Shown: one piece after another, positions 1 to 11,797 of the stretch
Layout: every line of letters begins with the position of its first letter
Numbering within the stretch: the first letter of the stretch is position 1
Assembly: GCF_041146395.1 (NCBI RefSeq)
Contig: NC_090999.1
Coordinates: forward strand, 64,857,001 to 64,921,000
Source of the DNA: Eulemur rufifrons
Lineage: Eukaryota; Chordata; Mammalia; Primates; Lemuridae
DNA length: 64,000 nt
Direction of reading: 5' to 3'
Notes under the pieces: generated by a model
Database searches by the model: none
Told to the model about the DNA's origin: nothing
What the model saw: only the letters and a program-made list of their open reading frames with translations
Position numbers and translations under genes: made by a program

Positions 1-810
1 TTCTGATCTGATTTGGTATTACATGGTGCAAAAGGTGACACATTCTCTCTAATATACCCCATTAGAAAGGAAAGAAATTGCCTAAGTATGAAATCTGAGG
101 ACCTTGATTCAGAAACTATGTGACTTTGAGGTTAGCTCAATGGGAAAAAAGAACTTGTTCAACTACCCCAGGCACTGAAGATTGTGACAAGCAAACCTAA
201 TACCCTGGGTAGTTACTGTGTTGGATAATCAATAAAATCTTACATTATCAGACTGCCACAGCTGTATATTCTCTTATCATATTACCTTGTATGTCTCCAA
301 AATATTCAAGTGTGGAATCACAGAGAGAATACAGATGCCATCCCCATTCCCAAATTATTGCTGATCAGAATACTTGGCTAAGATACCAGAACCAAGAAAG
401 AGCATTTATGTGCATAACATGCCGAATATTGATTTTAACATCCACATATGCTACCTCGGTACAGCAGAGAAACATTAACTCCAGGGATACGGAAAAGGGT
501 CCTGACCAAGCTACTTATGGTTCCTACAACAAAATTTTTAGAGATATGAGTGATCTTTTAAATCCTATGAGAAATGTCCTTGAAAAAATTAGTCAAATAC
601 CAAATGTGAACTGTTTGGCAATCTTAAATTACCTGTTCTAAAAAGTAGAAACTATTATGTTTTAAGGAAATGTTTTGCAACCTTCTTTCCTCACTTGATT
701 ATTTAATTTTTGGCAGCCAGTGCCAGTAGGTAAAGCCTGACTTCCAGAACACAGGCTATTGGCATTGGGTCCTCCTTTCTCAAGGGAGGACAATGGATGT
801 CCATTATAAT
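1..810. other. Intronic sequence without a recognised element
   Basis: A 116-codon open frame on the plus strand (291-641) shows no domain, signal peptide or repeat that I recognise and is probably chance. I see no splice-flanked exon or identifiable repeat. Confidence 0.5.
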
Positions 811-826
811 TTAGATCAGAATTTTT

Positions 827-1056
827 CTCTTTTTTTTGAAACAAGGTCTTGCTCTGTCACCCAGGCTGGAGTGCAGTGGCACATCACACACAGCTCACTG
901 CAGCCCTGAACTCCTGGGCTCAAGCAGTCCTCCCACCTCAGCTTCCTAAGTAGCTAGGACTACAGGCACACACCACCACACCTGGCTAATTGTTTTTTGT
1001 GTTTTTTTTTTTTTTCTTTTTCGGCAGAGACAGGATCTTGCTATGTTGCCCCAGGC
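827..1056 (-). mobile_element. 5'-truncated Alu (AluJ-like), minus strand
   Basis: Poly-T followed by a reverse-complement Alu right arm (GTCTTGCTCTGTCACCCAGG… to GTAGCTAGGACTACAGG), a T-rich middle linker, then only the 3' end of the left arm (GAGACAGGATCTTGCTATG). The copy stops inside the left arm, so it is 5' truncated. A perfect 16-bp direct repeat, TTAGATCAGAATTTTT, flanks it at 811-826 and 1057-1072 as target-site duplication. Divergence from consensus suggests an old J-type element. Confidence 0.85.
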
Positions 1057-1534
1057 TTAGATCAGAATTTTTAAAGGATTCTTTGCAACTCCTTCCCACC
1101 TCCCAACTAGCTTCAAGGGAGAGCTCAGCCCTAAGATGAAATTTTGGGATAGAATCTTTATGAGCAAAGTAAAAGAATAATTAGGTAGTCCTTTCATATT
1201 TCAGTGGACAAGTAGAGAATACAATTCAGTGTGTCCTTTGTTGCATCTCATCTTGGAAGTCAAGAATAAATATACATAGGATGATAAAACTTGAATCTAC
1301 CTGGTAATTTGAAGGTGGCATGTTTAATTTTTGAGGTACTTTCATCTGGCACCATGTGCTGATAAACTGTGGATAAAGAGTCTCCTGGTGGGCAATAGTC
1401 TCCAAATTCTTTAATGCTGTATGACATCTATTGGAAGCTTCTGCTCTTTGGAAATTGTGGCCAATTCTATTTGCCAAAGATGGTCATACAGTATCTCCCA
1501 GCTTATGGGTTCTTATGTAATATGACTTTCATAC

Positions 1535-1929
1535 TCCCTAACAAAAGGTAGAATTGAATTCCCCTCTCCTTGAATCTGGGCTGGCCTTAATGTCGTTCTT
1601 GACTAATAGAATGTGGCAGAAGTGATATTCTGGGACTTCCAAGGCTAAGTCATAAGCAGCTTTGCAGCTTCTACTTGGGTCTCTTGAAACATCCGCTTTT
1701 AAATTCTTCCTTTCAGAACCAAGCTGCCATGACATAAGAAGCCAACACATGCCAGCCCAAGCCATCTGGAATGTCCAACTAGTTGTCTTTGGATGGTTGC
1801 ATTCCCAGGCATCTGCCTGGAACCACTCTAGAGACTTGGACAAGAACTTCCCAGGCAAGCCCAGTTACCACACTGAATAATGGAAAAAAAACAGTAAATA
1901 AGTTTTGGGGGAGTTTGTTATGCAAAAAA
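1535..1929 (+). mobile_element. MLT1-type solo LTR (ERVL-MaLR), old
   Basis: The sequence follows the MLT1 LTR layout: a TGGGCTGGCCTTAATG-like start, AATGTGGCAGAAGTGA, GGCTAAGTCATAAGCAGC, CTGCCATGACATAAGAAGCC, and an end resembling AAGTTTTGGGGGAGTTTGTT. Termini are eroded. It is only an LTR with no internal genes. Open frames inside it are chance. Confidence 0.7.
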
Positions 1930-1934
1930 TGAGG

Positions 1935-2080
1935 GATGTTGGAGGCAGACAGACTAAAGTTTAAACGTGGGTTGTTTCACTTTTTTGTGACTTTCAGTGA
2001 GTTAGTTACTTATGACTCAGAAGTTTCAGTCTTTTCATCTATAAAATAGTGACAGTAGTGACTGCTTCTCAACCTACCCA
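1935..2080 (+). repeat. MIR fragment
   Basis: The series GAGGCAGACAGACTAAAG, GTGAGTTAGTTACTTATGACTC, TTTTCATCTATAAAATAGTG follows the core and 3' part of a tRNA-derived MIR SINE in plus orientation. It is strongly diverged. Confidence 0.6.
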
Positions 2081-2084
2081 AGTT

Positions 2085-2950
2085 CTTCCGCACCAGATTT
2101 TCCTAATGACTGTTAGATCACAGTTGGAATAAGCATGGTTACTATATACCTTCCCCTTTGAACTAACTTTTGAGGCAGTGCAAATATTTTGCCCCTTCTA
2201 CATTTGTCTTTTTTTTTTTTTTTCATTTGTCTTTGTTGTTTCCACACCAGATCTGTGCTTACTTATTGAGCGCACATTGAACAGGTAAAAGACGCTATTG
2301 TGGACCTGCTGCATCATTTTTCCAAATTCTGTGGAGACTCAATGCCTAGGAACAAGGTGGCTAGGCAGGCATCTGGGGCACTTTCTCTGCCTATACTGAG
2401 CAGAACAGACTCTGGCTATATAAATTGCATTCCAAGTGGCCTAGGTGTCATCTCTAGATGGGTCAACAGGCTTTGCTACAACATGTCTGGGAAGGAACAT
2501 TAATTAGATGATTGGTTTTCTAATCTCAGTTTCTGTGAAGACAAGTTACCCAATTCCTAGTCTTAGCTTGTTCTGTAGGACAAGTAAACTTGTTTCTAGG
2601 CTCAACTTATTCCCCCTTATCTAGTTTTTAGTCTTAGCTACTTCCCTCACTGGCCAGGTTAATCATCCTGATCTTCCTGATACTATAGTATGGGAGAGAT
2701 ACTGCCTATGCCAATATACAGAATTACTGTGAATATTAAATAAAGAAATAAGGGAAAGCACTTTGAAATATGTAAAGTGCTACATAAATATAAGCATATC
2801 TCAGCTAGACATCTCAGTCATCCGTAACCCTAAGATTTCCATTACTCCCTTCAACCTAATTTTTTTCAATAATCTTATTACACTTACTATTAAATATATC
2901 TCTCAAATTTGTTTCTTTCTATTATCACTATTACTGTTAAGTTAAAGATG
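2085..2950. other. Mostly unrecognised intronic sequence
   Basis: Contains a poly-T run near 2210-2223 and, at about 2690-2790, a possible 3' piece of a plus-strand MIR (AGGGAAAGCACTTTGAAATA… CTACATAAATATAAG). A 67-codon open frame at 2300-2503 has no recognisable domain. Confidence 0.4.
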
Positions 2951-2954
2951 TCTT

Positions 2955-3665
2955 TATTTCTTGCCAGAGCTATTGCAGAACGTCCTAGCATATTTCCCGA
3001 CTTCAAGCCTCATTTCCTTCTTATTCCATCCTCTGCTGTACTGCCAAAGTTCTCTTCTTAACATAAACATTTCATCATCACAATTCCCTACTTTGTCTTT
3101 TTTCCACTGTGAAGTTTATTTTTTCCTTTTTTAAAAATTTCAATAGATTTAGGGGGCACAAGTTGAATTATGTTATATGCATATATTTTATAGTGAAGTC
3201 TGACAATACCCTACTTTAAAACTGCCTTAGATTCCTCATTACTTGAAGATATAATTCAGACTCTTTAAATGATGGCTAAAGCCTTCATAGTCTTAAATTT
3301 ACATTTCTAGTGTCATTTTCCTCTACTTCCTCTCCTGCACTTTATGTTCCTGCTATACTACGTACTCCTTGCTTCTATATACCACCTTTCCTGGTACCTT
3401 CTCATTAATTCCTCGAGACTGAAACTGAAGGCCACTTCCTTTGTGGAACATTCATCGACAATTCTGTGAAAATGGCTACCTTCCTGATTTCTCACCAGAA
3501 CACTTTATAACTTTATTATAACATTTTTCTCATTGTATTATAATTATTGGCATACATAACACCAAGGACCCCACAGGACAGAGATTCCTGAAAGGCTCAT
3601 GTGTGTCACATTTACCTCTATCCACCCAGTGACTTGTCCTCCAATAAGTTTATGGAACAAAAGTG
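2955..3665 (+). repeat. Old L2-type LINE 3' region, interrupted
   Basis: From about 3210 the sequence resembles the 3' part of L2: phrases on falling demand for a coding frame such as TTCCTGCTATACTACGTACT, CCTTCTCATTAATTCC, CACTTCCTTTGTGGAACATT, and near the end GACAGAGATTCCTGAAAGGC. A segment at about 3120-3205 (AATAGATTTAGGGGGCACAA…) looks different and may be a small L1 3'-end insertion. Divergence is high and boundaries are approximate. Confidence 0.5.
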
Positions 3666-3767
3666 TCATTTTTCAAGGAGAGAGAAACAATAGCAAAATA
3701 GTTCAACGTTTACCTGAGACTGGGATTCAAGGTGGGCATGGGTAGGTCTGTGAACTTATGAAGAAAA

Positions 3768-3898
3768 AAAAATTTTTTTTTGAGACAGCGTCTTACTATA
3801 TTGCCCAGGCTGGACTTGAACTTCTGGGCTAAAGTGATCCCCCTCTTTCAGCCTCCCAAGTAGCTGGTACTACAGACACATGCCACCACAGCCAGCAG
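3768..3898 (-). mobile_element. Free left Alu monomer (FLAM-like), minus strand
   Basis: T-rich head then GAGACAGCGTCTTACTATAT, GGACTTGAACTTCTGGGCT, CCTCCCAAGTAGCTGGTACT and ACATGCCACCACAGCC. A single monomer of about 130 bp, with the 7SL-like GTAGCTGG motif and no second arm, fits a FLAM-A type fossil monomer. Confidence 0.7.
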
Positions 3899-4014
3899 AA
3901 AAAAATATTTAAAAATTTCCTTTTTGAGACGTTGGTTACTCTTATTAAAAAAATCCATATTTTATGTCAAATTATACTATTATGACATTAATTCACACAA
4001 AGGAGTATGGGATA

Positions 4015-4345
4015 GGATGCTGTATCTGTCCGCTTAGACTAAGTTAATATTGCAGTCAAAAAGACCTCAAAATCTTAGAGATTTATAATAACAAAAGTTT
4101 ATTTTTTTGCTCACACTGTATGTCCATATGAGTTGGCTCCATGTCATCTTTATTCCAGATCTCAGGCTTCTATGTGGACAGTTCCAGCCTCACTTCAGAA
4201 GGAAAAGAGACGGCAAAGCCTAGGATGGCTCTTAAACCTTCTGCTTGGAAGTGGCATATATCAGTCAAAGTAAGTCACATGGCCAAGTCTGACATCAATG
4301 ACATCAATTTGGAACACAATGCAACTTGCCACAGATACCATTGAC
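4015..4345 (-). mobile_element. LTR-like interspersed repeat, subfamily unassigned
   Basis: CTGTATCTGTCCGCTTAGAC, CCTCAAAATCTTAGAGATTT, TTGCTCACACTGTATGTCC, GCTTCTGCTTGGAAGTGGCA and AAGTCACATGGCCAAGTCTG form a familiar mammalian interspersed repeat. The phrase 'cccaaaatctcagtggctta' pattern resembles reversed LTR ends. I do not assign a family. A repeat-library search would settle it. Confidence 0.4.
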
Positions 4346-4464
4346 GGTAAAAAGACCACTATGTTAAAACTTCTAGAATGGTTTCCTATTGATAAGAACC
4401 TAAGAAAACCCACCCTGCCAACATGATTATAAGCCATGTATCTTTGTTAACTTTGAGTCTAGCT

Positions 4465-7400
4465 TAAGTTGGAAAATTTCAAAGCAAAAAACAATAGTAC
4501 TACCTACAAGAAGCTCACTTTACCTATAATGACACATATAGACCAAAAATAAAGGGATAGAAAAAGATATTCCATGCAAATGGAAACAAAAAGCAAGCAG
4601 GAGTAGCTATACTTAGATAAAATAGACTTTAAATCAAAAACTATAAAAAGAGACAAAGAAGGTCATTACACAGTGATAAAGGGATCAATTCAGCAAGAGG
4701 ATACAATAATTCTAAATATATGTATGCACCCAACACCGGAGCACTGAGATCTATAAAGCAAATATTATTAGATATAAAGGGAGAGACTCCAATACAATAA
4801 TAGTTGGGAACTTCAACTCCCCACTCTCAGCATTGGACAGAGCAGCTAAACAGAAAATCAACAAAGAAACATTGGATTTAAACTGCACTTGAGACCAAAC
4901 AGTCATTTACAGAACATTTTATCTAACAGCTGCAGACTACACAATCTTCTCATCAGCACATGGAACATTCTCCAGGATAGACTATATGTTAGGCCACAAA
5001 ACAAGTCTCAACAAATTTAAAAAGAAATCAATATAATATCAAGTATCTTCTCAGACCACATGGAATAAAACAAGAAATCAATAATAAGAGGAACTTTGGA
5101 AACTGTACAAATACATGGAAATAAAAAAACATGCTCCTAAATGACCATTGGGCCAATGAAGAAATTAAGAAGGAAATAAAAAATTTCTCACAATAAATGA
5201 AAATGGAAACACAACATACCAAAACCTGTAGGATACAGTAAAAGCACTACTAAGAAGGAAATTTATAATAACACCTACATCAAAAAAGATTTTAGATTAA
5301 AAAAACCTAATGATATACCTCAAGGAACCTGAGCAGCAAGAACAAACCAAACCCAAAATTAGTAGAAAGAAATAAGGATCAGAGCAGAACTGAACAGATA
5401 TTAAAACACTACTACAAAGGATCAATAAAATAAAAAGTTGGATTTTTGAAAAGAAACAAAAATTGATAAACCACTAGCTGGACTAGCCAAGAATAAAAGA
5501 TGGAAGACCCAAGTAAATAAAATTAGAATTGAAAAGTAGACATTACAACTGATATCACAGAAACTCAAAGGATCATTAGAGAGTGTTATAAACAACTATA
5601 CGCTAACAAATTGGGAAACTTAGAGAAAATGAATAAATTCCTGAACACATACAACCTACCAAAATTGAACCAAAAAGAACCAGAAAATCTGAACACACCA
5701 ATAAAAGTAACAAGACTGAATAAGTAATAAAATGTCTCCCAACAAAGAAAAGCTCAGGACCAGATAGCTTTACTGCTGAATTCTAACAAACTTATAAAGA
5801 ACATCAATACTTTTCAAACTGTTCCAAAAAAGTTGAAGAAGAGGGAATTATGAGGTCAGCTTCACCCAGATACCAAAACCCAACAAGGACACAAAGAAAA
5901 CCAAGAACTACAGGCCAATATCCCTGATGAACACAGATTTAAAAATCTTTAACAAAACACTAGCAAACAAAATCCAACAACACATCAAAAAGATAAAACA
6001 CTATGATCGAATGGGATTTATCTCAGGGATACAATGATGGTTCAACATATGCAAATCAACAAATGTGATATATCACACCAACAGAAGGACAGGAAAAAAT
6101 CCATATGATCATCTCAAACTTAGAAAAAGCATTTAATAAAATTCAAAATCCCTTCATGACAAAAACTCAACAACTTAGGCATAGAAGGAACATACCTCAA
6201 CACAATTAAGACCATATATGACAAACCCACAGCTAACATCATATGAAATGGGGACAAACTGAAAGCTTTTCCTCTAAGAAGTGGAATAAGACAAGGATGC
6301 CCACTTTCACTATTCTTATTTAACATAGTATTGAAAGTCCTAGCTGGGGCAATCAGGCAAGAGAAAGAAATAAAGGGCATCCAAAGTGGAAAAGAGGAAG
6401 TCAAATTGTCTCTTTTTGTAGAAGATATGATCTTATGTCTAGAAAAACCTAAAGATTCTACCAAGAAGTTTGATAACTGATAAACAATAAAGTTGTAGAT
6501 GCAAAAATGACATGCTGTACACCAGTAACAAACTAGCTGGTAAAGCAAGAAAGAAATCCCATTTACAATAGGTACAAAAAAATAAAATACCTAGGAGTAA
6601 ATTTAATCAGGACTTCTACAAGGAAAACTACAAACCAATGATGAAAGAAAGTGAAGAGGACACAAACAAATGGAAAGATGTCCAATGGTCATGAATTAGA
6701 AGAATTAATATTGTTAACATGACCATACTGCCCAAAGCAACCTACAGACTCAATGCAATCCCTATGAAAATACCAATGGCATTCTTCAGAGAAACAGAAA
6801 AAACAAACCTCAAATTCATATGGAACCACAAATGACCCCAAACTAGCCAAAGCAATACCAAGCAAAAAGAACAAAGCCAGAGGAATCACACTATCTGACT
6901 TCAAAATATACTACAAAGCTTTAGTAACCAAAACAGCATGGTATTAATATAAAAACAGGTACACAGACCAATGGACCAGAAGAGAGAACCCAGAAATAAA
7001 TTCACATATGTATAGTTAATTGATTTTCAACAAAGGCTCCAAAAACATACACTGGGGAAAAGACACCCTCTTCAATAAACAATGCTGGGAAAACAATATC
7101 CATAGGCAGAAGAATAAAAATAGACCCCTATCTCTCATCGGATACAAAAAGTCAACTCAAAATAGATTAAAGACTTAAATATAAGACCCCAAATTATAAA
7201 ACCACTAGAAGAAAACATGGGGAAAACACTTTAGGACACTCTAGGCAAAGTTTTATGGCTAAGACTTCAAAAGCACAGGAAACAAAAACAAAAATAGACT
7301 AATATATGACTATATTAAACAAAAAACTTTCTGCACAGCAAAGGAAACAATCAACAGAGTGAAGGGACAACCTCTAGAATGGGAGAAAATATTGGCAAAC

Positions 7401-8395
7401 TATTTATCTGACAGGGGATTAATATCCAGTATATACAAGGAACTCAAATGACTCAACAGCATAAATAAATAATAATCCAATTAAAAAGTGGGCAGAGGAT
7501 TTGAATAGATATATCTCAAAAGACATACAAATGGCCAACAAGTGTATGAAAAAATGCTCAAATCGCTAGTCATGGGGAAATGCAAACCAAAACCACAGTG
7601 AAATATCATCTTACCCCAGTTAAGGTGGCTATTACCCAAAATAAAATAAAATAACAGATGCTATCAAGGATGTAGAGAAAAGGGAACTCTTATACACACT
7701 GTCAGTGCGAATGTAAATTAGTACAGCCATTATGGAAAACGGTATGAAGACTTTTCAAAAAACTAAAAATAAAACCACCACATGATCCAGCAATCCCACT
7801 ACTGGATATTTATCCAAATGAAAGGAAGTCAGTATATCAAAGGGATACCTGAACCTCCATGTTTATTCACAATAGCCAACATATGGAATTAACCTAAGTG
7901 TCCATCAACAGTTGATTGGATAAAGAAAATGTGGTGTGTATATACCATGGAATACTATTCAACCATAAAAATCATATCCTTTCATTTGCAGCAGCATGGA
8001 TGGAATGGAGGTTATTATGTTAAGTGAAGTAAACCAGGCACAGAGAACAGGCATCACATATTCTCATTCATATGTGGGACCTAAAAAAGTAGCATGATGG
8101 TTACCAGAGGCTGAGAATGGTGGGGGTTGAAGAGAGGTTGGTTAATGGGTACAAACATGCAGTTACATAGAAGGACTAAGTTCTAGTGTTCACCGGGACA
8201 GTAGGGTAACTATAATTAACAACTTATTATATATTTCAAAATAGCAAGAAGATGTGAAATGTTTCCAGCACAAAGAAATGATAAATATTTGAAGTGATGA
8301 ATATCCTAAATACCCTGCTTTGACGTATATCAAAATATCACATGTACCCCATATATATGTAAAATTATGGGTCTATTAAAAAATTAACAAAAAAA
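4465..8395 (+). mobile_element. 5'-truncated, dead L1 (L1MA/L1PB age class), ORF2 through 3' end
   Basis: About 3.9 kb of LINE-1 in plus orientation begins within the ORF2 endonuclease region and runs to an A-rich 3' end near 8395. Landmarks in order: ACAGTGATAAAGGGATCAAT (endonuclease region, about 4670), a reverse-transcriptase block reading IRQGCPLS at about 6286-6309, and the catalytic box at 6409-6438, which reads LFVEDMILC where active L1 has FADD. The C-terminal region and a 3' UTR (GGGACAGTAGGGTAACTATA, about 8200) follow. ORF2 is broken by many stops and frameshifts. Together with the lost catalytic Asp this shows the copy is inactive. Open frames on the opposite strand (6120-6548, 6689-6904) are shadows. 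Confidence 0.9.
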
Positions 8396-8559
8396 CAATA
8401 CCACCATGAGTTTTTCATATCTAGTTATGGAGTGTGATAAAACACAAGTTTAGGAGTTGTGTGGCTAGATTTTGGCCAATGGAAGCATGGAACTGATAAA
8501 ATTGAAGGAGTTCCTCAGACTGCCTACTCTGAAAATTTATTAGACATTGTGGATCTTTT

Positions 8560-9950
8560 TCTTTATATATAAACAGTTTGATTTTTAAATACTGGCACTT
8601 CACCTGGGTTTGAGATTTGCCCCCAGGGGAAAAAAAGATGCATTGCAACGTTTTAAAAATGAATTAATCACCAAGAAAAATAACTCACATGCCACTGGAA
8701 ATATTTTGGTGAAGCCACACTTTTCTTACAGTTGTGCCCTCATCAGATGATGTCAACACTACAAAATTTCTGATATTTCTTTAATATTTGCCTTTGGATG
8801 TAACTTAATGAAAGTAGATACCTCTATGTGCATAGCCAACTCCTGTTGGCAAGTTCTTACAATCAAGGAAGAATTCCTACTTTGTAAACTCCTTTTAGAA
8901 TCTGCAGAGTCAATGCCTTTAACATGGTGAAGAATTTCTTTGCCAAAGTTTCAAGCGAAATAAAAATCTTGGCACTCTGGGTTCAGATAGAGCATCTGTG
9001 ATGCTTGGCAACACATCTGGTTTTGCTGCTTTGGTGAAGAAACATGCTTCTCATCTCAACATGCAGTGGTGTCAGCCGGTGTCAACGACTCTGCCAGCGA
9101 TCCTGAAAAAATCGTGTCTATTTCTATGAACGTTGTCAACCTCCTGAGAGCCAGGGCTGACACACTGCTATTTCAAGAGTTTTTGTCAAGAAATGAGTGT
9201 AGAAGAGGAAGTTCACTGCTGCAATACAGAAGTTAACTAGCTTTCCAGACGACCTGTCTTGAAACATTTGAGTGACCTTAAATGAAAGTTCTGTTTTTGT
9301 CAGGCAAAGGAAATCCAACTATCAGAATAACCGGACAGGAAAAAGTCCACTCATAGTTTGCTTTACGTGGTGAATATTTTTGCCAAATTAGCTGGGTACA
9401 TCTTTTCATTTAAATTCTTTTAGCCCAATTGCCACTTTGGAAGGGAACATTGGAGGCAGATATCTACCTAAACATTCCAAGACCGGAGAAGTGCTTCTGC
9501 AAAGTGGAACAAGGAAGGACAAAACTTATCAATTTGTTCACAGGCAGAAACCCGCCAACAGCTAGAATCACTACCTAACTCTTAGAAAGCTAATTCTACC
9601 TCCAATGACCGTAGCATGGAACAATGAATACTTAATCATTTTTTTAAAATATGAAGCATTAATGATGTAGACTTTTCAAGAGATAATCTCGACACAATAT
9701 GAAAGCAAAAAGAATTTTGGAGAATTCTAGGAATACTCACTATGCCTGACCTCATCTGATAAGGTCCCAGCAGCTCTCATTTTGTTATTTTTTTTTTCTG
9801 CCAAGACAGTGTTTCTAGCACTTACTGCCATGAAACTGAAAAGCCACAAACAGACATTAAAGATAACAAGCCCAGTGCTGTGTCGAAAGCCACTCCATAG
9901 CAGCAAAAACAAGCCAGACTTCAACCTTCTTGTAGAAACTTACTTTTGAA
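8560..9950 (+). pseudogene. Decayed hAT-transposase-derived gene (ZBED/FAM200/SCAND3-like)
   Basis: Across three shifting plus-strand frames the region encodes, in correct order, the landmarks of hAT-superfamily transposases and their domesticated ZBED/FAM200-type relatives. IKEEFLLCK lies at 8862-8888. DRASVMLGNTSGFAALVKK at 8986-9042 matches the TDGAxxMLGxxSGF catalytic-core signature. A valine-rich VVNLLRARA segment follows near 9132-9160. TEVN*LSRRPVL at 9226-9261 matches the TEVRWLSRG box. FLALTAMKLKSHKQ at 9812-9853 matches the C-terminal dimerisation-domain motif FSALTxIKTKxR. Stops and frameshifts are frequent, so no protein is made. A possible FTW motif near 8593 may mark the BED-finger region; the 5' limit is uncertain. 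It could be a retrocopy of a domesticated gene or a fossil autonomous Charlie-like element. I see no terminal inverted repeats or poly(A) tail. Confidence 0.75.
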
Positions 9951-10125
9951 CTGAATTAAAGATTACTTTTACTTGAAAAATTTCCATTTATCTCAGGTGT
10001 TTGAGGAACTGGGCATTAATGTCAAGGGTAAGGTGGTGAGAGTAATAGAGATGTCTTTATAAGGATAGTTTAGAGTCCCTGTAAAATAATTCAGTTGCCA
10101 TGACAAAAAAAAAAAAAGGCATAAA

Positions 10126-10164
<39 letters not shown>

Positions 10165-10654
10165 TGTATGTACTTATGTGTTTTCTTCTGGGGAGAAAGT
10201 CTAAAGCTTTCTTCAGATTCTTAAAGGTTTGTGACCTTAATAATGCTAATACCCATTGTCCTTTGAAGGGTGAAGCATTTTAAGGAATGGAATGAGTGTT
10301 GTGAGAAAGTAAAATTCTTCTGTTGAAAAATGAAGTTAACCATAACTTCCTGCTCCATTCACCAATTAATAATACAGGGTCCTAAACAGGAAAGTACACA
10401 ACTGCACAGAGATGAGCAATAACTCGCTTTCATTTGTGAACAAGCTTTTCTGAAACAAAAATTAAGGCAATTAGGATAAAAATATTTGCTTTGTTAGACA
10501 CTGTTTTTAGTTCTCATATTGAATGAAAAATCACGTAGCCATATTTATAGAGACAAGTAGACTAAGTTAATAAGGGAAAATTAGGAGCTCAGATCTAGTG
10601 CTTTAAAATACAGTGTTTTTTGGAGAAGTATAGAAAATGCAGCTAGAAGGTTCC
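9951..10654. other. Unrecognised intronic sequence with a TG microsatellite
   Basis: Holds a short A run near 10106-10118 and a (TG)n tract with TATG interruptions at about 10127-10172. Nothing else recognised. Confidence 0.6.
10127..10172. repeat. (TG)n microsatellite
   Basis: About 15 TG units are followed by TGTATGTGTGTGTATGTA. A run of A's sits just upstream. Likely polymorphic in length. Confidence 0.95.
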
Positions 10655-11582
10655 TGTATTAGTTTCCTATTGCTGCTGTCATCTATTTCCATAAACCTAG
10701 GCGCTTAAATGACACGAATTTATTATCTCACAGTTCTATAGTTCAGATGTCCAAAATGGGTCTCACTAGGCTAAGACCAAGATGGGGGCAGGGCTGCATT
10801 TCTTTCTGGAGACTCCAGGAAGAATCCTTTCCCTTCCCCTTTCCAGCTTCTGGGCACTGCCCACATTTTTCTTGGCTTGTGGCCCCCTTCCTCTACCTTC
10901 AAAGCCAGCAACAGCAGCTTCCTCCCCACCACAGTCATCTAGCCAGTTTGTATTTTATTGATGCTGCCATGCTTAGGCCTTCACTGTATATTTCTCCAGT
11001 GGGGTAATAGCTGCTTGTTCTGCAGCTGTTTCTTGGTGTTCAGGTTCTCCTTGTACTTGCTGAGGCTGTGGTGCAGGCACACGCTTTCTTGGGCTGCAGA
11101 TCCAGGGACTTGTATTTCTTGCCCTTGTGGGACATCCTGAGGGTCTCTTTCTGAGTCTGGTTAACGACAGCGAGAACAAGGGAGATGGATTTCAGACAGC
11201 TCGGCTCTGGGAGAGCTTGGACCCCATACCACCTGTCACTTCAGTGACATGCAGTTGGGAGAGCTCCACCTTCAGGAGGTCCAGCTGTTTCAGCAGCTCT
11301 TCCTTCTTGCTGTGAAGGTCCTGAGCCTTGATCTTGGCCATGGCTTTGCATTCAGCTGCCAGCTGCCATCTGCTGTGATGGCGTCTTCTGCTTTTAAACA
11401 CATTTATGATTATTTTGGGCCCAACCAAATAATTGAGGATAATCTCCCTCTTTTAAGGTCAGCTGATTAGCAACCTGCACCCTATCTGCTACCTTAATTC
11501 CTCTTTGCCATATAGTGTGACATATTCACAGGTTCCAGGCATTCAGGTGTGGACATTTTGGGTATTATTCTGCCCACCACAC
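10655..11582 (-). mobile_element. MLT1-type LTR (minus strand), split by an RPL35 retrocopy
   Basis: The left part (10655 to about 10930) reads TGTATTAGTTTCCTATTGCT, CAGTTCTATAGTTCAGATGT, CTGGAGACTCCAGGAAGAAT, CTACCTTCAAAGCCAGCAAC: the reversed 3' half of a MaLR LTR. The right part (about 11395-11582) reads TTTTGGGCCCAACC, AAGGTCAGCTGATTAGCAAC, CATATTCACAGGTTCC and ends CTGCCCACCACA, the reversed 5' end (TGTGGTGGGCAG). The two halves are collinear with one LTR, and the RPL35 retropseudogene sits between them, so the LTR is older than the retrocopy. Confidence 0.8.
10935..11385 (-). pseudogene. RPL35P: RPL35 processed pseudogene
   Basis: The functional gene encodes ribosomal protein L35 of the 60S subunit. 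On the minus strand an ATG at 11339-11341 opens [20 protein letters not shown], continuing into [16 protein letters not shown], matching the RPL35 N-terminus with a few substitutions. After a frame break the middle reads [20 protein letters not shown] in another frame, and the end returns to KYTVKA followed by TAA (10973-10975). The span of 369 bp compares with 372 bp for the real CDS. No introns remain. An AATAAA-like signal followed by an ACTGGCT segment lies just downstream (about 10940-10960). No poly(A) tail or clear target duplication remains, so exact ends are approximate. The symbol is only a label for a retrocopy. Confidence 0.92.
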
Positions 11583-11797
11583 ACCCCCTTAGTTGTTATG
11601 ATGGAAAGGGCTGGATGTGCAGGAGAACAGTGAAGAGAGGTAGCAACCCAGAAGCAAACAGCCCCTGGCTGGGAAGAAAGGTCTGTTCCCTTATTGTACT
11701 ATCTAAACAAGTAAAGGTCATGACTGAGGTAATTTGCATCTGTACTTTGATCCCCATGTCCCCCCTCCCCCAGGAAGACACAGTCTTAAGGAAGGGT

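Noticed and set aside
6120..6548. 142-codon minus-strand open frame
   Set aside because: It is antisense to L1 ORF2 and is a shadow.
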